NCBI GenBank assembly: GCA_016713625.1
Contig: JADJOT010000009.1
Span: 248,001-312,000, forward strand
DNA length: 64,000 nucleotides
Direction of reading: 5' to 3'
Source: Candidatus Accumulibacter affinis
GTDB lineage: Bacteria > Pseudomonadota > Gammaproteobacteria > Burkholderiales > Rhodocyclaceae
Shown: piece after piece, positions 8,047 to 17,352 of the stretch
Numbering within the stretch: position 1 is the first letter of the stretch
Layout: each line of letters begins with the position of its first letter
Notes under the pieces: generated by a model
What the model was told of the DNA's origin: nothing
What the model saw: only the letters and a program-made list of their open reading frames with translations
The model's database searches: none
Program-made: the position numbers and the translations under genes

Positions 8047-9653
8047 TGCTGGATCCAATACGGGCTGGCCTGGCCGGCGGCTGGAAACACATTGATGCGG
8101 CGACGCTGACCAAGGGGCAAACGTTCGAGGCGGACGTGGTCATCATCGGCACCGGTGCTGGCGGTGGGGTGACTGCCGACATCCTCAGCGACGCTGGCTT
8201 GCGGGTCGTCCTGGTCGAGGAAGGGCCGTTGCGCTCGTCGTCCGACTTCAAGATGCGCGAAGCCGATGCTTATCCCCAGCTGTACCAGGAGTCGGCGTCG
8301 CGCAAGACCGCCGACAAGGCGATCAACATTTACCAGGGGCGCTGCGTCGGCGGCTCGACGACGGTCAACTGGACCAGCAGCTTCCGCACACCGCCCGAAG
8401 TGTTCGAATTCTGGCAGCACCAGTTCGGTTTGCGGCAATTGAGCGCCGAATCGATGAGTTCGTGGTTTGCGGTCATGGAGCACAAGCTGTCGATCCGCCG
8501 CTGGGAGACGTCACCAAACGCCAACAACCAGGCGCTCGCCATCGGCGGCGAGAAGCTGGGGATCCCGATCGCTTCGATCAAACGCAATGTCAAAGGCTGC
8601 TGGAACCTCGGCTACTGCGGTATGGGCTGCCCGACCAACGCCAAGCAGTCGATGTTGGTGACCACCATCCCGGCGGCACTCAATCGTGGTGCGACGCTGT
8701 ACACGCGCTTGCGTGCCGAGCGTCTGCGCTTTGCTGGTGGCCGCGTGACCGCTGTCGACTGTATGGCTCTGCAGCCGGACGGCATCCATCCTGCGGGTAA
8801 GCGAGTGCATCTGCGCGCTCGCCACTTCGTTATCGCCGGGGGAGCCATCGGCAGCCCGGCACTGCTGCTGCGCAGTGGTGTTCCAGACCCCTACCGCCGG
8901 CTGGGCAAACGCACTTTCCTGCACCCGGTGGTGATCAGTTCGGCGTTGATGCCGGAGCGCGTCGACGCCTATGCCGGTGCGCCGCAGACGATCTACTCGG
9001 ACCACTTCCTGCATCAGGCGCCGATCGACGGACCGCTCGGCTTCAAGCTCGAAGTGCCGCCGCTGCACCCGGTGCTGTTGTCGACGACGCTACAGGGCTA
9101 CGGTGAGGCGCATGCCCGACTGATGCGGGAGTTCACCCACGTCAACGCGCTGCTGGCGCTGCTGCGTGACGGTTTCAATCCCGACAGCCGTGGTGGCCAG
9201 GTTGGTCTCGACGGCAATGGCCTGCCGGTGCTCGACTACCCGATCCACGACGTGATCTGGGACGCGGCGCGGCGCGCCCTCCTGGCGATGGCCGAAATCC
9301 AGTTCGCTGCCGGTGCGCGCTGGGTCTCGCCGGCGCACGAATCGGCTCCCGGCTATGCCAGCTGGGCCGAGGCAAAGAAAGGGATCGCCGAATTGCCGCT
9401 CAAGCCATTGGTCTGCCGGGTGGTCAGTGCGCATGTGATGGGTGGTTGCGGAATGGCAGATGCACCGCAGCGCGGTGTGGTTGATCACCGCGGGCGGCAT
9501 TTCTGGCTAGGCAATCTGTCGGTGCACGACGGATCGCTGTTCCCGACCAGCCTCGGCGTCAATCCACAGCTTTCGATCTACGGCCTGGTCGCCCGCAATG
9601 CCAGCCTGCTGGCCGCCGAACTGTCCGGCCGCCCGGTGCCGCTGATCCCTTGA
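8046..9653 (+). CDS. GMC-family FAD oxidoreductase
   Basis: 535 residues from the ATG at 8046, which overlaps the upstream stop. The FAD-binding motif VVIIGTGAGGGVTA lies near residues 31-44. The C-terminal GMC motif is HVMGGCGMAD followed by SVHDGSLFPTSLGVNPQLSIYG, including the conserved Asn-Pro region. These enzymes oxidise alcohols, sugars or sterols with FAD. The frame extends upstream into the small-subunit gene but that part is not protein-like. It has no signal peptide, which fits export with its Tat-signal partner. The substrate is unknown; the downstream lipase-like hydrolase suggests a lipophilic alcohol, a weak inference. Confidence 0.85.
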   Translation: MLDPIRAGLAGGWKHIDAATLTKGQTFEADVVIIGTGAGGGVTADILSDAGLRVVLVEEGPLRSSSDFKMREADAYPQLYQESASRKTADKAINIYQGRCVGGSTTVNWTSSFRTPPEVFEFWQHQFGLRQLSAESMSSWFAVMEHKLSIRRWETSPNANNQALAIGGEKLGIPIASIKRNVKGCWNLGYCGMGCPTNAKQSMLVTTIPAALNRGATLYTRLRAERLRFAGGRVTAVDCMALQPDGIHPAGKRVHLRARHFVIAGGAIGSPALLLRSGVPDPYRRLGKRTFLHPVVISSALMPERVDAYAGAPQTIYSDHFLHQAPIDGPLGFKLEVPPLHPVLLSTTLQGYGEAHARLMREFTHVNALLALLRDGFNPDSRGGQVGLDGNGLPVLDYPIHDVIWDAARRALLAMAEIQFAAGARWVSPAHESAPGYASWAEAKKGIAELPLKPLVCRVVSAHVMGGCGMADAPQRGVVDHRGRHFWLGNLSVHDGSLFPTSLGVNPQLSIYGLVARNASLLAAELSGRPVPLIP

Positions 9654-9668
9654 CGGAGAACTCTTGAC

Positions 9669-10571
9669 ATGCTCGCACGCGGTCTTCGCCTGTTCCTTGC
9701 GTTGGAAGTGGCTGTCTATGTCGTGCTGGCGGTGTACGCTTTCGATGCCTCGCCTGCCGATGCCGTTCTGGTCGCGGTGGCCGGGGTGCTCGCCTTGCGT
9801 GGCGTCCTGGTGGCGGTGACCTACGCCCTTTCCTGGCCCGATCATTCCCCGGCTGCGCGTCTGTCGCTCTGGCCGGCCTTGCGCATGGTTCTTGGCGAGT
9901 ATGCGGCGTTCGTGGTCACTTTCGTCGTCATTTTCCCCTTTGCCGACTGGTGGATGGGCGCTGATCGCCTGCCCGGCGCCGGCCGCAACGGCCTGCCTGG
10001 AGGACGTCCGCCGGTGCTGCTGGTGCACGGTTACGGTTGTTCGCGTGCGTCTTGGTGGTGGATGCGCCGCCGACTGCAGGCGGCGGGCTGGATGGTGGCA
10101 ACGATCAGTCTGGAGCCCGTGTACACCAGCATCGACGATTACGTCGAGCCGCTGGCGCGGCGCATCGACGCGGTGCTGGCTGCGACCGGCGGCGAACGGC
10201 TGCTGCTGGTCGGCCACAGCATGGGCGGGCTGCTTGGCCGCGCCTATCTGCAACGCTGCGGCGAAGTTCGAGTGGGCGGGCTGGTGACCCTGGGGACGCC
10301 ACACCAGGGCAGCCGCCTGGCGCATCTCGGTTTCGGCGAGAGCGCTCGTCAGATGCAGCCGGGCAGCACCTGGCTGCGGACCCTGGCCAAACCGACGCTA
10401 GCCACGCGGGTGATCTACACTCCGCATGACAACTTGGTGGTACCGCAAGCCAACCTCAAGTTGCCAGGCGCAGCCGGTCAGGAAATCGACGCGCTCGGTC
10501 ATCTGGCGATGCTTTATTCGCCACGCGTCGCGCAGGCGTTGCTGGTGGCGCTGGAGCAGATGCGTGCGTAG
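9669..10571 (+). CDS. Membrane-anchored alpha/beta hydrolase, lipase-like
   Basis: 300 residues. The first ~95 residues contain three hydrophobic segments. The hydrolase domain starts with PVLLVHGYGCSRASWWW, which forms the oxyanion loop, and has nucleophile motif GHSMGG with Ser184. The segment VTLGTPHQGSRLA is typical of triacylglycerol lipases and PGAP1-like esterases. The catalytic His is probably in IDALGHLAML. The gene follows the GMC oxidoreductase by 15 bases and is likely in the same operon. Its substrate is not known. Confidence 0.8.
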   Translation: MLARGLRLFLALEVAVYVVLAVYAFDASPADAVLVAVAGVLALRGVLVAVTYALSWPDHSPAARLSLWPALRMVLGEYAAFVVTFVVIFPFADWWMGADRLPGAGRNGLPGGRPPVLLVHGYGCSRASWWWMRRRLQAAGWMVATISLEPVYTSIDDYVEPLARRIDAVLAATGGERLLLVGHSMGGLLGRAYLQRCGEVRVGGLVTLGTPHQGSRLAHLGFGESARQMQPGSTWLRTLAKPTLATRVIYTPHDNLVVPQANLKLPGAAGQEIDALGHLAMLYSPRVAQALLVALEQMRA

Positions 10572-10686
10572 CAAGATCGATGGCTTGACTGCACGCCCGG
10601 ACTGCAATGCATCGGAAGCACGCAGCGAGATTGACGCCCCTTGATGGCGCCTCTTCTGTGCCCTTGTTGCCGACCAGCGCAGAAAA

Positions 10687-11799
10687 TCAGATTCGTCTGG
10701 AATCGCTTCTGACAAAACGTAACAGCGAATGACAAATGCCAAGATCGTCCACGATTTCGACCAGACGCAAGCCGTTGCTTTCGGCGCACGCGATGATGGC
10801 GGTTGACTCGTACATTTTGCTGTTGCCGCTGGCCATTGCCGTAAAGTAAGGCGAGGTGTTTATCAGGCAATAGCTGGCGATGTCGTATTTTTGGCGATCC
10901 CAGAACGTATCCAGGACCCACACCGATCCGCCGTCCTCCAGACATGCCGCAGAACGCCGAAAAATGTGCCCGATGGCATCGATACTGAAACAGGTGAGAA
11001 ACTGACTCATCCACACAGCATCCATGCTGTGCGGGAACGGCGCACTGAAATCAAGAACATCGATCGGATAGAGAGCAGCACGCTCAAGCACCCCGGCGTG
11101 TTGAAGCGTGGCCTCGGCGCGGGCCAACTGGATCGGCAGATCAAGTAAAGTTATCCGCAAGTCGGGATCATGGCGTAGACATTGCACTGACCATTTGCCG
11201 GTGTTGGCGCCGATGTCCATGAGGCGGCGCGGCTTATTGGCGAAAACAGGAAGGAGCGTCGATGCAAAAGCCGAGTCGGAATAGTGGTGGTCGAAATTGA
11301 ACCAACTGGTACGCGCTGGTTCGGGCAGTGCCGACAAGCCCTCGTAGATCGTCGGCCAATCTCCGAGAGCCTTTAACCCTAGCGGTTTTTCTTCGCGCAG
11401 AGATGCCTCGAGAAAAAACAAGCCCGCGTAGCACACATCATGGATGTAATCGATATTGATCTGGGTCAGAGTGTCGTGCAGGATATTGTCGCCGACCCGG
11501 GTCAAGGTGTAACGTCCAGTCGTGCGCTTGACCGTTCCGGCAGAGAGTGCCGTTTCAAGTACCACGGAAATTGCGTAGGCGGAGAGGCTGCACGATGTCG
11601 ACAACTCGGCAATAGTGGCGCCAGCCTGGTCGGCAAGTTCAATCTGTGCCAGAAGGCCGCTTTTCCATGCGGTGCGCACACACTGGAAGACTACCGGGCC
11701 AAAAGCGATTTTCTGGGCTTCAAATCTCGCTTCCAGACCGCGCAGGCGTGCGGGTTCGAATTCGATGCAATCGCTGCTCCGACTGGGCATGGGATTCAT
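10687..11799 (-). CDS. SAM-dependent O-methyltransferase of the aryl-polyene cluster (ApeB-like)
   Basis: About 370 residues from ATG 11799; 11865 is an alternative start. It has an N-terminal winged-helix dimerisation region (TIAELSTSCSLS) and a Rossmann methyltransferase domain with LMDIGANTGKWSV as the SAM-binding loop and LLDLPIQLARAE after it. This is the acetylserotonin-type O-methyltransferase fold. Aryl-polyene clusters commonly encode such an enzyme to methylate the aryl head group. It is the last gene of the cluster, on the same strand as the ketosynthase genes, so I assign it to pigment tailoring. Confidence 0.7.
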   Translation of the reverse strand: MNPMPSRSSDCIEFEPARLRGLEARFEAQKIAFGPVVFQCVRTAWKSGLLAQIELADQAGATIAELSTSCSLSAYAISVVLETALSAGTVKRTTGRYTLTRVGDNILHDTLTQINIDYIHDVCYAGLFFLEASLREEKPLGLKALGDWPTIYEGLSALPEPARTSWFNFDHHYSDSAFASTLLPVFANKPRRLMDIGANTGKWSVQCLRHDPDLRITLLDLPIQLARAEATLQHAGVLERAALYPIDVLDFSAPFPHSMDAVWMSQFLTCFSIDAIGHIFRRSAACLEDGGSVWVLDTFWDRQKYDIASYCLINTSPYFTAMASGNSKMYESTAIIACAESNGLRLVEIVDDLGICHSLLRFVRSDSRRI

Positions 11800-11973
11800 T
11801 GGGCATTTCTTCGGCAAGTGGATTTCGGCACAATGACCCGTCAGACAAGCTTCTGGCGGAATCACGCGGATCTCAAAAACGACGCCAAAGCGCCGTCAGA
11901 GGGAACGCACGGCTGCTGAGCAAGCGAGAGAGTCTAGCGCGCCATCGACCTGGGTGACAAGCAAAGCCGTCGC

Positions 11974-13182
11974 TCATTCCAGGCGGCGGAAGATCAGACT
12001 GGCGTTGGTCCCGCCAAAACCAAAACTGTTGGACATCACGGTGTCGATTTTTCGCTCAACGGTCGCCGTGAGAATCGGCAAGGGTGTGCACGCCATATCC
12101 AACTCTGCAATGTTTGCACAACCGGCAAGAAAGCCGTGCTCCAGCATGAGCAGAGAGTAGATCGCTTCGTGTGCCGCAGCAGCCGCGATGGGATGCCCGG
12201 TTAGTCCTTTGGTTGACGAAATGACGGGTAGTGAACTTGCGAACACTTCGCGAATCGCTGCCAATTCGCTGACATCGCCCAAACGAGTCGAGGTCGCGTG
12301 GGCATTGATATAATCGACGCGCCCGCCTGCTTCCGCAAGGGCAAGGCGCATGCACCGCGCCGCACCATCAGGCGATGGCGTTACCATATCGAGGCCATCG
12401 CAACACGCACCATAGCCGGCCACTTCGGCATAGATACGCGCCCCTCTGTGCCGCGCGTGTTCGAGTTCCTCAAGCACGAGGATACCGGCACCTCCGGCAA
12501 TGACAAAACCGTCACGCGCCGTGTCGTATGGTCTTGACGCTGTCGCGTCATTGAATGCGGTCGACAGCGCGCCCATGGCATCGAACAGGACGGTCGAGGT
12601 CCACCGCACCTCCTCGGCTCCACCGACGAAGACAACATCCTGCTTGCCCAGTTGAATCAACTCCGCACCGTGGCCAATGCAATGGGCCGCCGTGGCACAC
12701 GCCGAAGTCATCGAGTAGCTCACGCCCTGGATGCCAAACGCGGTCGATAGACAAGCCGATGTTGTACTGCCCATGACGCGCGGAACCGTATAGGGCAAAA
12801 CCTTGTCCAGGCCGCCCTCGCGCAGCTGGTCGACTGCGGCGAGGTGCTCAAAGGGTGACCCGACCCCTGAGCCGACGACCAGACCGGTTCGTGGACTGGC
12901 CAATGGCGCGCCGCCCAGTTGCGCATCGTTGAGGGCGTAACGCATGGCATGGAAGGCGTAAAGCGAGGCGTCGCCCATGAAGCGACGAAGCTTGCGAGCC
13001 AGCGGTGGCTGGTCTTCCAGATCCGGTATCCCGGCGACGCAACTGCGCAGGCCGAGTTCCGAATACTCGGGGACGTAGCGGACACCGGAACGTCCCTCGC
13101 GCAAGGCGAGTGCGACCGACGGTAGGTCATTGCCCAGGCAGGACACGATACCCATGCCGGTAACGACTACGCGCCTGACCAT
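11974..13182 (-). CDS. FabB-like 3-oxoacyl-ACP synthase, additional to the core APE set
   Basis: 402 residues from MVRRVVVTGMGIVSC; the frame is open upstream to 13266 but that part is not protein-like. The active-site Cys is in SMTSACATAAHCIGHG, the first catalytic His is in NAHATSTRLGD and the second in STKGLTGHPIAAA. The series is therefore intact and the enzyme should condense. The sequence style is FabB/KAS I, unlike the ApeO and ApeR synthases upstream. It could set chain start or length, or supply fatty acyl chains for the glycolipid part. It follows the small secreted protein on the same strand. Confidence 0.85.
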   Translation of the reverse strand: MVRRVVVTGMGIVSCLGNDLPSVALALREGRSGVRYVPEYSELGLRSCVAGIPDLEDQPPLARKLRRFMGDASLYAFHAMRYALNDAQLGGAPLASPRTGLVVGSGVGSPFEHLAAVDQLREGGLDKVLPYTVPRVMGSTTSACLSTAFGIQGVSYSMTSACATAAHCIGHGAELIQLGKQDVVFVGGAEEVRWTSTVLFDAMGALSTAFNDATASRPYDTARDGFVIAGGAGILVLEELEHARHRGARIYAEVAGYGACCDGLDMVTPSPDGAARCMRLALAEAGGRVDYINAHATSTRLGDVSELAAIREVFASSLPVISSTKGLTGHPIAAAAAHEAIYSLLMLEHGFLAGCANIAELDMACTPLPILTATVERKIDTVMSNSFGFGGTNASLIFRRLE

Positions 13183-13231
13183 GTCTGCCCCCAAAACAGG
13201 AGGTCGCCGACCGGGATCAAGGAACAGCGAA

Positions 13232-13648
13232 CTAAAAGGCCATGAGCCGAACCCGGACCGCGTCATTCATTTCCTTCACAAATCTGTTGTAGTAAGGATG
13301 AATTTCCGGCTGACCGTCTCGATTGCTGAACTTCATATTGACGCTGTCCCTGTAGATTACCGAGTAACTTGCAGGGGAACAGGTGACTTCAACCACGATG
13401 GCGTGCTTTTCTGATTCCCAGCTAAGCGAGGCCAATAATTTGCCATCCGGCTGAACCTTGACGAGCCATTTCTTCTGCTCGGCGACCTCGCGAACGATCT
13501 GGCACAGCTGTTCCGCCGTCAACGCTACCCCGCTCGATGCTACAGCAGGGATGGCGGGGTAATTGACCAGCGGCTCAGGGTGGCGCGCGTAGGCGGAGCA
13601 CGAGAGGGCAGAGACGAGGACTGCAAAAATGGCATTAACGATTTTCAT
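13232..13648 (-). CDS. Small secreted protein inside the aryl-polyene cluster
   Basis: 138 residues from MKIVNAIFAVLVSALSCSAYA, a clear signal peptide cut near SAYA-RH. The mature part has VNYPAIPAVASSGVALTAEQLCQIVREVAEQKKW and later SYSVIYRDSVNMKFS, a pattern of a small periplasmic protein with no catalytic motif. I do not recognise a named family. It sits between two ketosynthase genes on the same strand, so a role in pigment handling at the envelope is possible but is inference only. Confidence 0.7.
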   Translation of the reverse strand: MKIVNAIFAVLVSALSCSAYARHPEPLVNYPAIPAVASSGVALTAEQLCQIVREVAEQKKWLVKVQPDGKLLASLSWESEKHAIVVEVTCSPASYSVIYRDSVNMKFSNRDGQPEIHPYYNRFVKEMNDAVRVRLMAF

Positions 13649-13734
13649 GGATGACTCCTCGATATATTGAACTAGAAACAAGGGCAAGCAGCCTGGCTTT
13701 GTTCACCGCAACCCTCCATACCAGACCAGGAAAA

Positions 13735-14958
13735 CTAGAGCCGCCTCAGGATCAGCGACGTATTAATGCCACCAAAGGCGAAGTTATTGCTCATCACGTA
13801 TTCCGTATCGATTTTCTGTCCCGTGCCGTCGAGATAATCAAGATCGCCGCAGGCTGGATCAAGATTGTCGAGATTAATGGTCGGCGCAAACCATTCACGA
13901 CGCATCATTTCTATGCTCCACCAGGCCTCGATAGCCCCGCAGGCTCCCAGCGTGTGACCCAGATAGCTTTTCATCGAACTGATCGGCTTTCCGGCACCCA
14001 AGACACTGACCGTGGCGCGACTCTCGGCGATATCACCGCGATCAGTCGCTGTACCGTGGGCACTGACGTAGCCGACCGCTGATGGCGGGAGTTTGGCGTC
14101 ATGGAGTGCCTGCTGCATCACGACAGCCATCGTCGCACTTTCCGGCTGGGTAATATGGCTGCCGTCAGAATTGGTGGCGAAACCCACAATTTCGGCGTAG
14201 ATCGTTGCGCCACGCGCCCTGGCATGTTCGTAGTCTTCGAGCACCAGTGTGGCAGCGCCCTCGCCGATCACCAGGCCGTCGCGATCGCGGTCAAACGGGC
14301 GGGGCGTCGTTTCCGGGGACTCGTTGCGGCAACTCGTGGCAAACAGCGTGTCAAACACCGCTGCACCGGGTGCAGAAATTTCTTCAGCGCCGCCTGCCAG
14401 CATGATGGTCTGGCGGTCGAAGCGAATTGCTTCGTAGGCATAGCCGATTCCCTGGCTACCTGACGTGCAAGCGCTAGATGTCGGAATCACCCTACCCCTG
14501 AGCCCAAAGAACAGTCCCACATTGACCGCCGTTGTATGCGGCATCATCTGAATATAGCTGGTCGAAGTCACTCCCTGCAGCGAACCCGATTCGAGCATGC
14601 GGCCAAAAATCCGGACCGGATCAACGCTCCCCGAGGACGAGCCATAGGCGATACCCGTCCGGCCGTTGCGTACCGCCGGATCATCCAGCAACCCGGCATC
14701 AATCAGCGCCATCTCGCTCGCACGCACGGAAAGCAAGGAAACCCGACCCATCGAACGAATCATTTTTCGCGGATAGTTGGCCGGCATCTGAAAGTCGTCG
14801 ATCGGGGCACCCAAGCGGGTGTTGAGCGTATCGAAATAGTCCCACTCGGACATGCGGCGCACAGCATTCCGCCGTGACCGGAGCTTGCTCTCGATCTTTG
14901 CCCAGCTATCACCGAGCGCGGTAATGCCGGCCATCCCGGTCACGACAACGCGCTTCAT
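13735..14958 (-). CDS. apeR: Aryl-polyene 3-oxoacyl-ACP synthase ApeR
   Basis: 407 residues starting MKRVVVTGMAGITALGDSW. Active-site Cys is in TSSACTSGSQGIGYAYEA; catalytic His residues are in SAHGTATDRGD and KSYLGHTLGACGA. All three are present, so it is a functional FabF-like condensing enzyme by sequence. In characterised aryl-polyene pathways ApeR is one of the type II ketosynthases that act with the ApeO/ApeC pair. The start overlaps the stop of the ketoreductase gene, indicating coupled translation. Confidence 0.85.
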   Translation of the reverse strand: MKRVVVTGMAGITALGDSWAKIESKLRSRRNAVRRMSEWDYFDTLNTRLGAPIDDFQMPANYPRKMIRSMGRVSLLSVRASEMALIDAGLLDDPAVRNGRTGIAYGSSSGSVDPVRIFGRMLESGSLQGVTSTSYIQMMPHTTAVNVGLFFGLRGRVIPTSSACTSGSQGIGYAYEAIRFDRQTIMLAGGAEEISAPGAAVFDTLFATSCRNESPETTPRPFDRDRDGLVIGEGAATLVLEDYEHARARGATIYAEIVGFATNSDGSHITQPESATMAVVMQQALHDAKLPPSAVGYVSAHGTATDRGDIAESRATVSVLGAGKPISSMKSYLGHTLGACGAIEAWWSIEMMRREWFAPTINLDNLDPACGDLDYLDGTGQKIDTEYVMSNNFAFGGINTSLILRRL

Positions 14959-15686
14959 CAGACCATTCCTCCATTCACGCCCAACACCTGCCGGGTAATG
15001 TACGAAGCCTCGTCTGACATCAGGAAAGAAACCGCCGCCGCCACTTCGTCCGCGCTTCCAACGCGGTTCATTGGAACGATCCTGAGCGTCTCGGCAAGCG
15101 GCAGATCATCCGTCATTTCCGTTCTGATCAATCCCGGCGCCACGCAATTGACAGTGATGCCGCGACTTCCCAGCTCTACGGCCAGGGCCTTGGTCGCGCC
15201 TATCAAACCGGCCTTGGCGGCGCTGTAATTGACCTGCCTGCGATTGCCCATGACTCCCGATGCGGACGCCAGCGTAACGATCCTGCCGCCGCGTTTTGCT
15301 CGCACCATCGGCATGATGAGCGCCTGGACCACATTGAAGAACCCATCGAGGCTGGTATCCAGCACGCTGTCCCAGTCCTCGCCAGTGAGCGCCGGAAAGG
15401 CCGCGTCACGAGCAATGCCAGCATTGCAGACAACCCCGTAGTACGCTCCTTTCCCAGCGACGGTCTCGGCGAGCAGAGCGCCGGCGACTGCTCGATCACG
15501 CACATCAAACATCAGGAAATCCGCTTCGCCGCCCGCCGACCTGATTTCAGCAACTACGCCCTCAGCCTCGGCACGGCGGCTGCGACAATGTACGGTCACG
15601 GAAAACCCGTCACGCGCCAGACCCAAGGCGATGGCACGCCCGATGCCCCGGCTCGATCCGCTGACCAGAACCCATCTGCTGTTCAT
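14958..15686 (-). CDS. apeQ: 3-oxoacyl-ACP reductase ApeQ (FabG-like SDR)
   Basis: 242-residue short-chain dehydrogenase. It has the NADP motif VSGSSRGIGRAIALG near the N-terminus, VCNAGIARDAAF, the catalytic Ser in ASASGVMGN, the YSAAKAG Tyr-Lys pair and the C-terminal ITRQVLGVNGGM typical of FabG. It reduces the 3-oxo group in each polyene elongation cycle. It overlaps ApeP upstream (start at its stop) and ApeR downstream by one base at the stop/start. Confidence 0.9.
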   Translation of the reverse strand: MNSRWVLVSGSSRGIGRAIALGLARDGFSVTVHCRSRRAEAEGVVAEIRSAGGEADFLMFDVRDRAVAGALLAETVAGKGAYYGVVCNAGIARDAAFPALTGEDWDSVLDTSLDGFFNVVQALIMPMVRAKRGGRIVTLASASGVMGNRRQVNYSAAKAGLIGATKALAVELGSRGITVNCVAPGLIRTEMTDDLPLAETLRIVPMNRVGSADEVAAAVSFLMSDEASYITRQVLGVNGGMV

Positions 15687-16174
15687 AAAGCACTTCCCTT
15701 CACAAACAACTCAAAATCATCAGGCTCATAGATCTTCAGCATCGTTGTTGCCAAGGTCTTGCCATTCTGGACGATCGAACAATCATAGGCTGCCAGGCCA
15801 CTCTCGTCGCGAAACTCCTCCTGGACGCATATACGCAAGAGCTGCCCGGCGGCAAAACTCCCTGCCAGCCCTGGCGACATCTGGTAGCTACGTGTTCCGA
15901 GCAAGGCTCCGATCTTGGGTGCCAAGCCGGCCTGTCGCTTGTTCATTGCCACATGCGCTGCTACCGCCTGCGCCATCAGCTCGATTCCGATCCATCCGGA
16001 CATGTTGCCCGAAGCATCCGCATACCAAGCGCCGGGACGCGGCGAATACTCGGCGACCAGGCAACCGCCGGCAAACTCGGTCACCCGGTCAAGCAGCAGC
16101 ATTGTGCCGCGATGCGGCAACAGTTCATCGATCGGCGGAAGCTTATCCGGCGCGCGCGTGCCCCCCACATTCAA
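15683..16174 (-). CDS. apeP: Aryl-polyene 3-hydroxyacyl-ACP dehydratase ApeP
   Basis: 163-residue hotdog-fold protein. Features include LLPHRGTMLLLDRV at the start, typical of FabZ/FabA-like dehydratases, and GWIGIELMAQAVAAH. In the characterised pathway ApeP pairs with ApeI as a heteromeric dehydratase that makes the conjugated double bonds. Here ApeI appears as the C-terminal part of the adenylating protein at 25 kb. The gene overlaps apeO (stop/start) and apeQ. Confidence 0.85.
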   Translation of the reverse strand: MNVGGTRAPDKLPPIDELLPHRGTMLLLDRVTEFAGGCLVAEYSPRPGAWYADASGNMSGWIGIELMAQAVAAHVAMNKRQAGLAPKIGALLGTRSYQMSPGLAGSFAAGQLLRICVQEEFRDESGLAAYDCSIVQNGKTLATTMLKIYEPDDFELFVKGSAL

Positions 16175-17352
16175 GGTGCGTCTCCGATCAGCAAACAGGC
16201 ATTGCTTCCACCGAAGGCGAAGGAGTTACTCATGCATACCCGGCCAGACTTACGCGCGAACTTCTGACTGGATTCGACAAGTTCCAGTCGCGGCAACCCA
16301 GGATCTGCTTCGCCGTCCCAGACGTGTGGCGGCAGTAAGCCATCCCGTAGCGCCAGCCAGCACAGTCCCAGTTCAGTCGCTCCAGCCGCCCCAAGTGCGT
16401 GCCCAGTCAGCGGCTTGGTACCACTGGCAGCAACGCCCGCGGGGAATACACGGCTGACCGCCCGGCTTTCCATCTCATCGTTCTTTGGCGTCGCCGTCGC
16501 ATGCAGGTTGACATAATCGACCGTGCCATTCGACAAGCCAGCATCGGCCAAGGCAGCGCGCATCGCCGCTTCAGCACCCGCACCCTCAGGATGCGGCGCC
16601 GAGATGTGATGGGCATCGCTGCTCTCACCGGCTCCGAGAAGGGCGAACGAAGACTCTTCGCGGGTCATCAGGAAAAGTGCAGCGGCTTCACCGATGTTGA
16701 TGCCCTTGCGATTGCGGCTCATCGGGTTGCAGATCTCGGTAGAAACGGATTCCAGCGCGGCAAAACCATTGACCGTCAGCTTGCATAGCGAATCGACGCC
16801 GCCGACCAGCACGGCGTCGCAAAGACCGTGGCGCAACAGGTTGCGTGCAGACACAAAGGCCTTGGCGCTCGACGTGCAGGCGGTCGAGACACAATACGCC
16901 GGGCCGTTGATGGCCAGCACGGATGCCAGGAAAATTGCCGGCGAACCAAGCTCCTGTTGGACGTAGTGAAACCCCGCCGGGAGAGCGCCGGTGGCACGGT
17001 ACGCAGCAACAGCCGCCTCACCCTCGGCAATTCCCGAGGTACTGGTTCCCAGGACGACGCCGACCCGCTGGTGGCCGAAACGCCCTATTGCCTCATCCAC
17101 CTCGGGCCGAATCTGGGCAAGCGTCGCCAGTAGCAGGCGGTTGTTGCGGCAGGCAAAGTCGGACAGGAACGGCGGAATTTCGGGCAATTCAGCGCGCACC
17201 CGCCCGATACGCGCCGTCCCTGCCGACAACCACCCGTCGAGCAGCAACATGCCTCTCGTATCGCCGCTGAAAAGGCCTTGCGCGACCTCGTCCGCGCCAC
17301 AACCGAGAGCATTGATGATGCCCAGCGCTGGTAAGTACAAACGACTGCTCAT
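16171..17352 (-). CDS. apeO: Aryl-polyene ketosynthase ApeO
   Basis: 393 residues. The active-site Cys lies in CVSTACTSSAKAF; the first catalytic His is in NLHATATPKND and the second in KPLTGHALGAAGATE. The catalytic triad is complete. In known aryl-polyene synthesis ApeO forms a KS:CLF heterodimer with ApeC, which is present here as a Cys-less homologue at 28.3-29.05 kb. The ATG overlaps the stop of apeN. Confidence 0.85.
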   Translation of the reverse strand: MSSRLYLPALGIINALGCGADEVAQGLFSGDTRGMLLLDGWLSAGTARIGRVRAELPEIPPFLSDFACRNNRLLLATLAQIRPEVDEAIGRFGHQRVGVVLGTSTSGIAEGEAAVAAYRATGALPAGFHYVQQELGSPAIFLASVLAINGPAYCVSTACTSSAKAFVSARNLLRHGLCDAVLVGGVDSLCKLTVNGFAALESVSTEICNPMSRNRKGINIGEAAALFLMTREESSFALLGAGESSDAHHISAPHPEGAGAEAAMRAALADAGLSNGTVDYVNLHATATPKNDEMESRAVSRVFPAGVAASGTKPLTGHALGAAGATELGLCWLALRDGLLPPHVWDGEADPGLPRLELVESSQKFARKSGRVCMSNSFAFGGSNACLLIGDAP

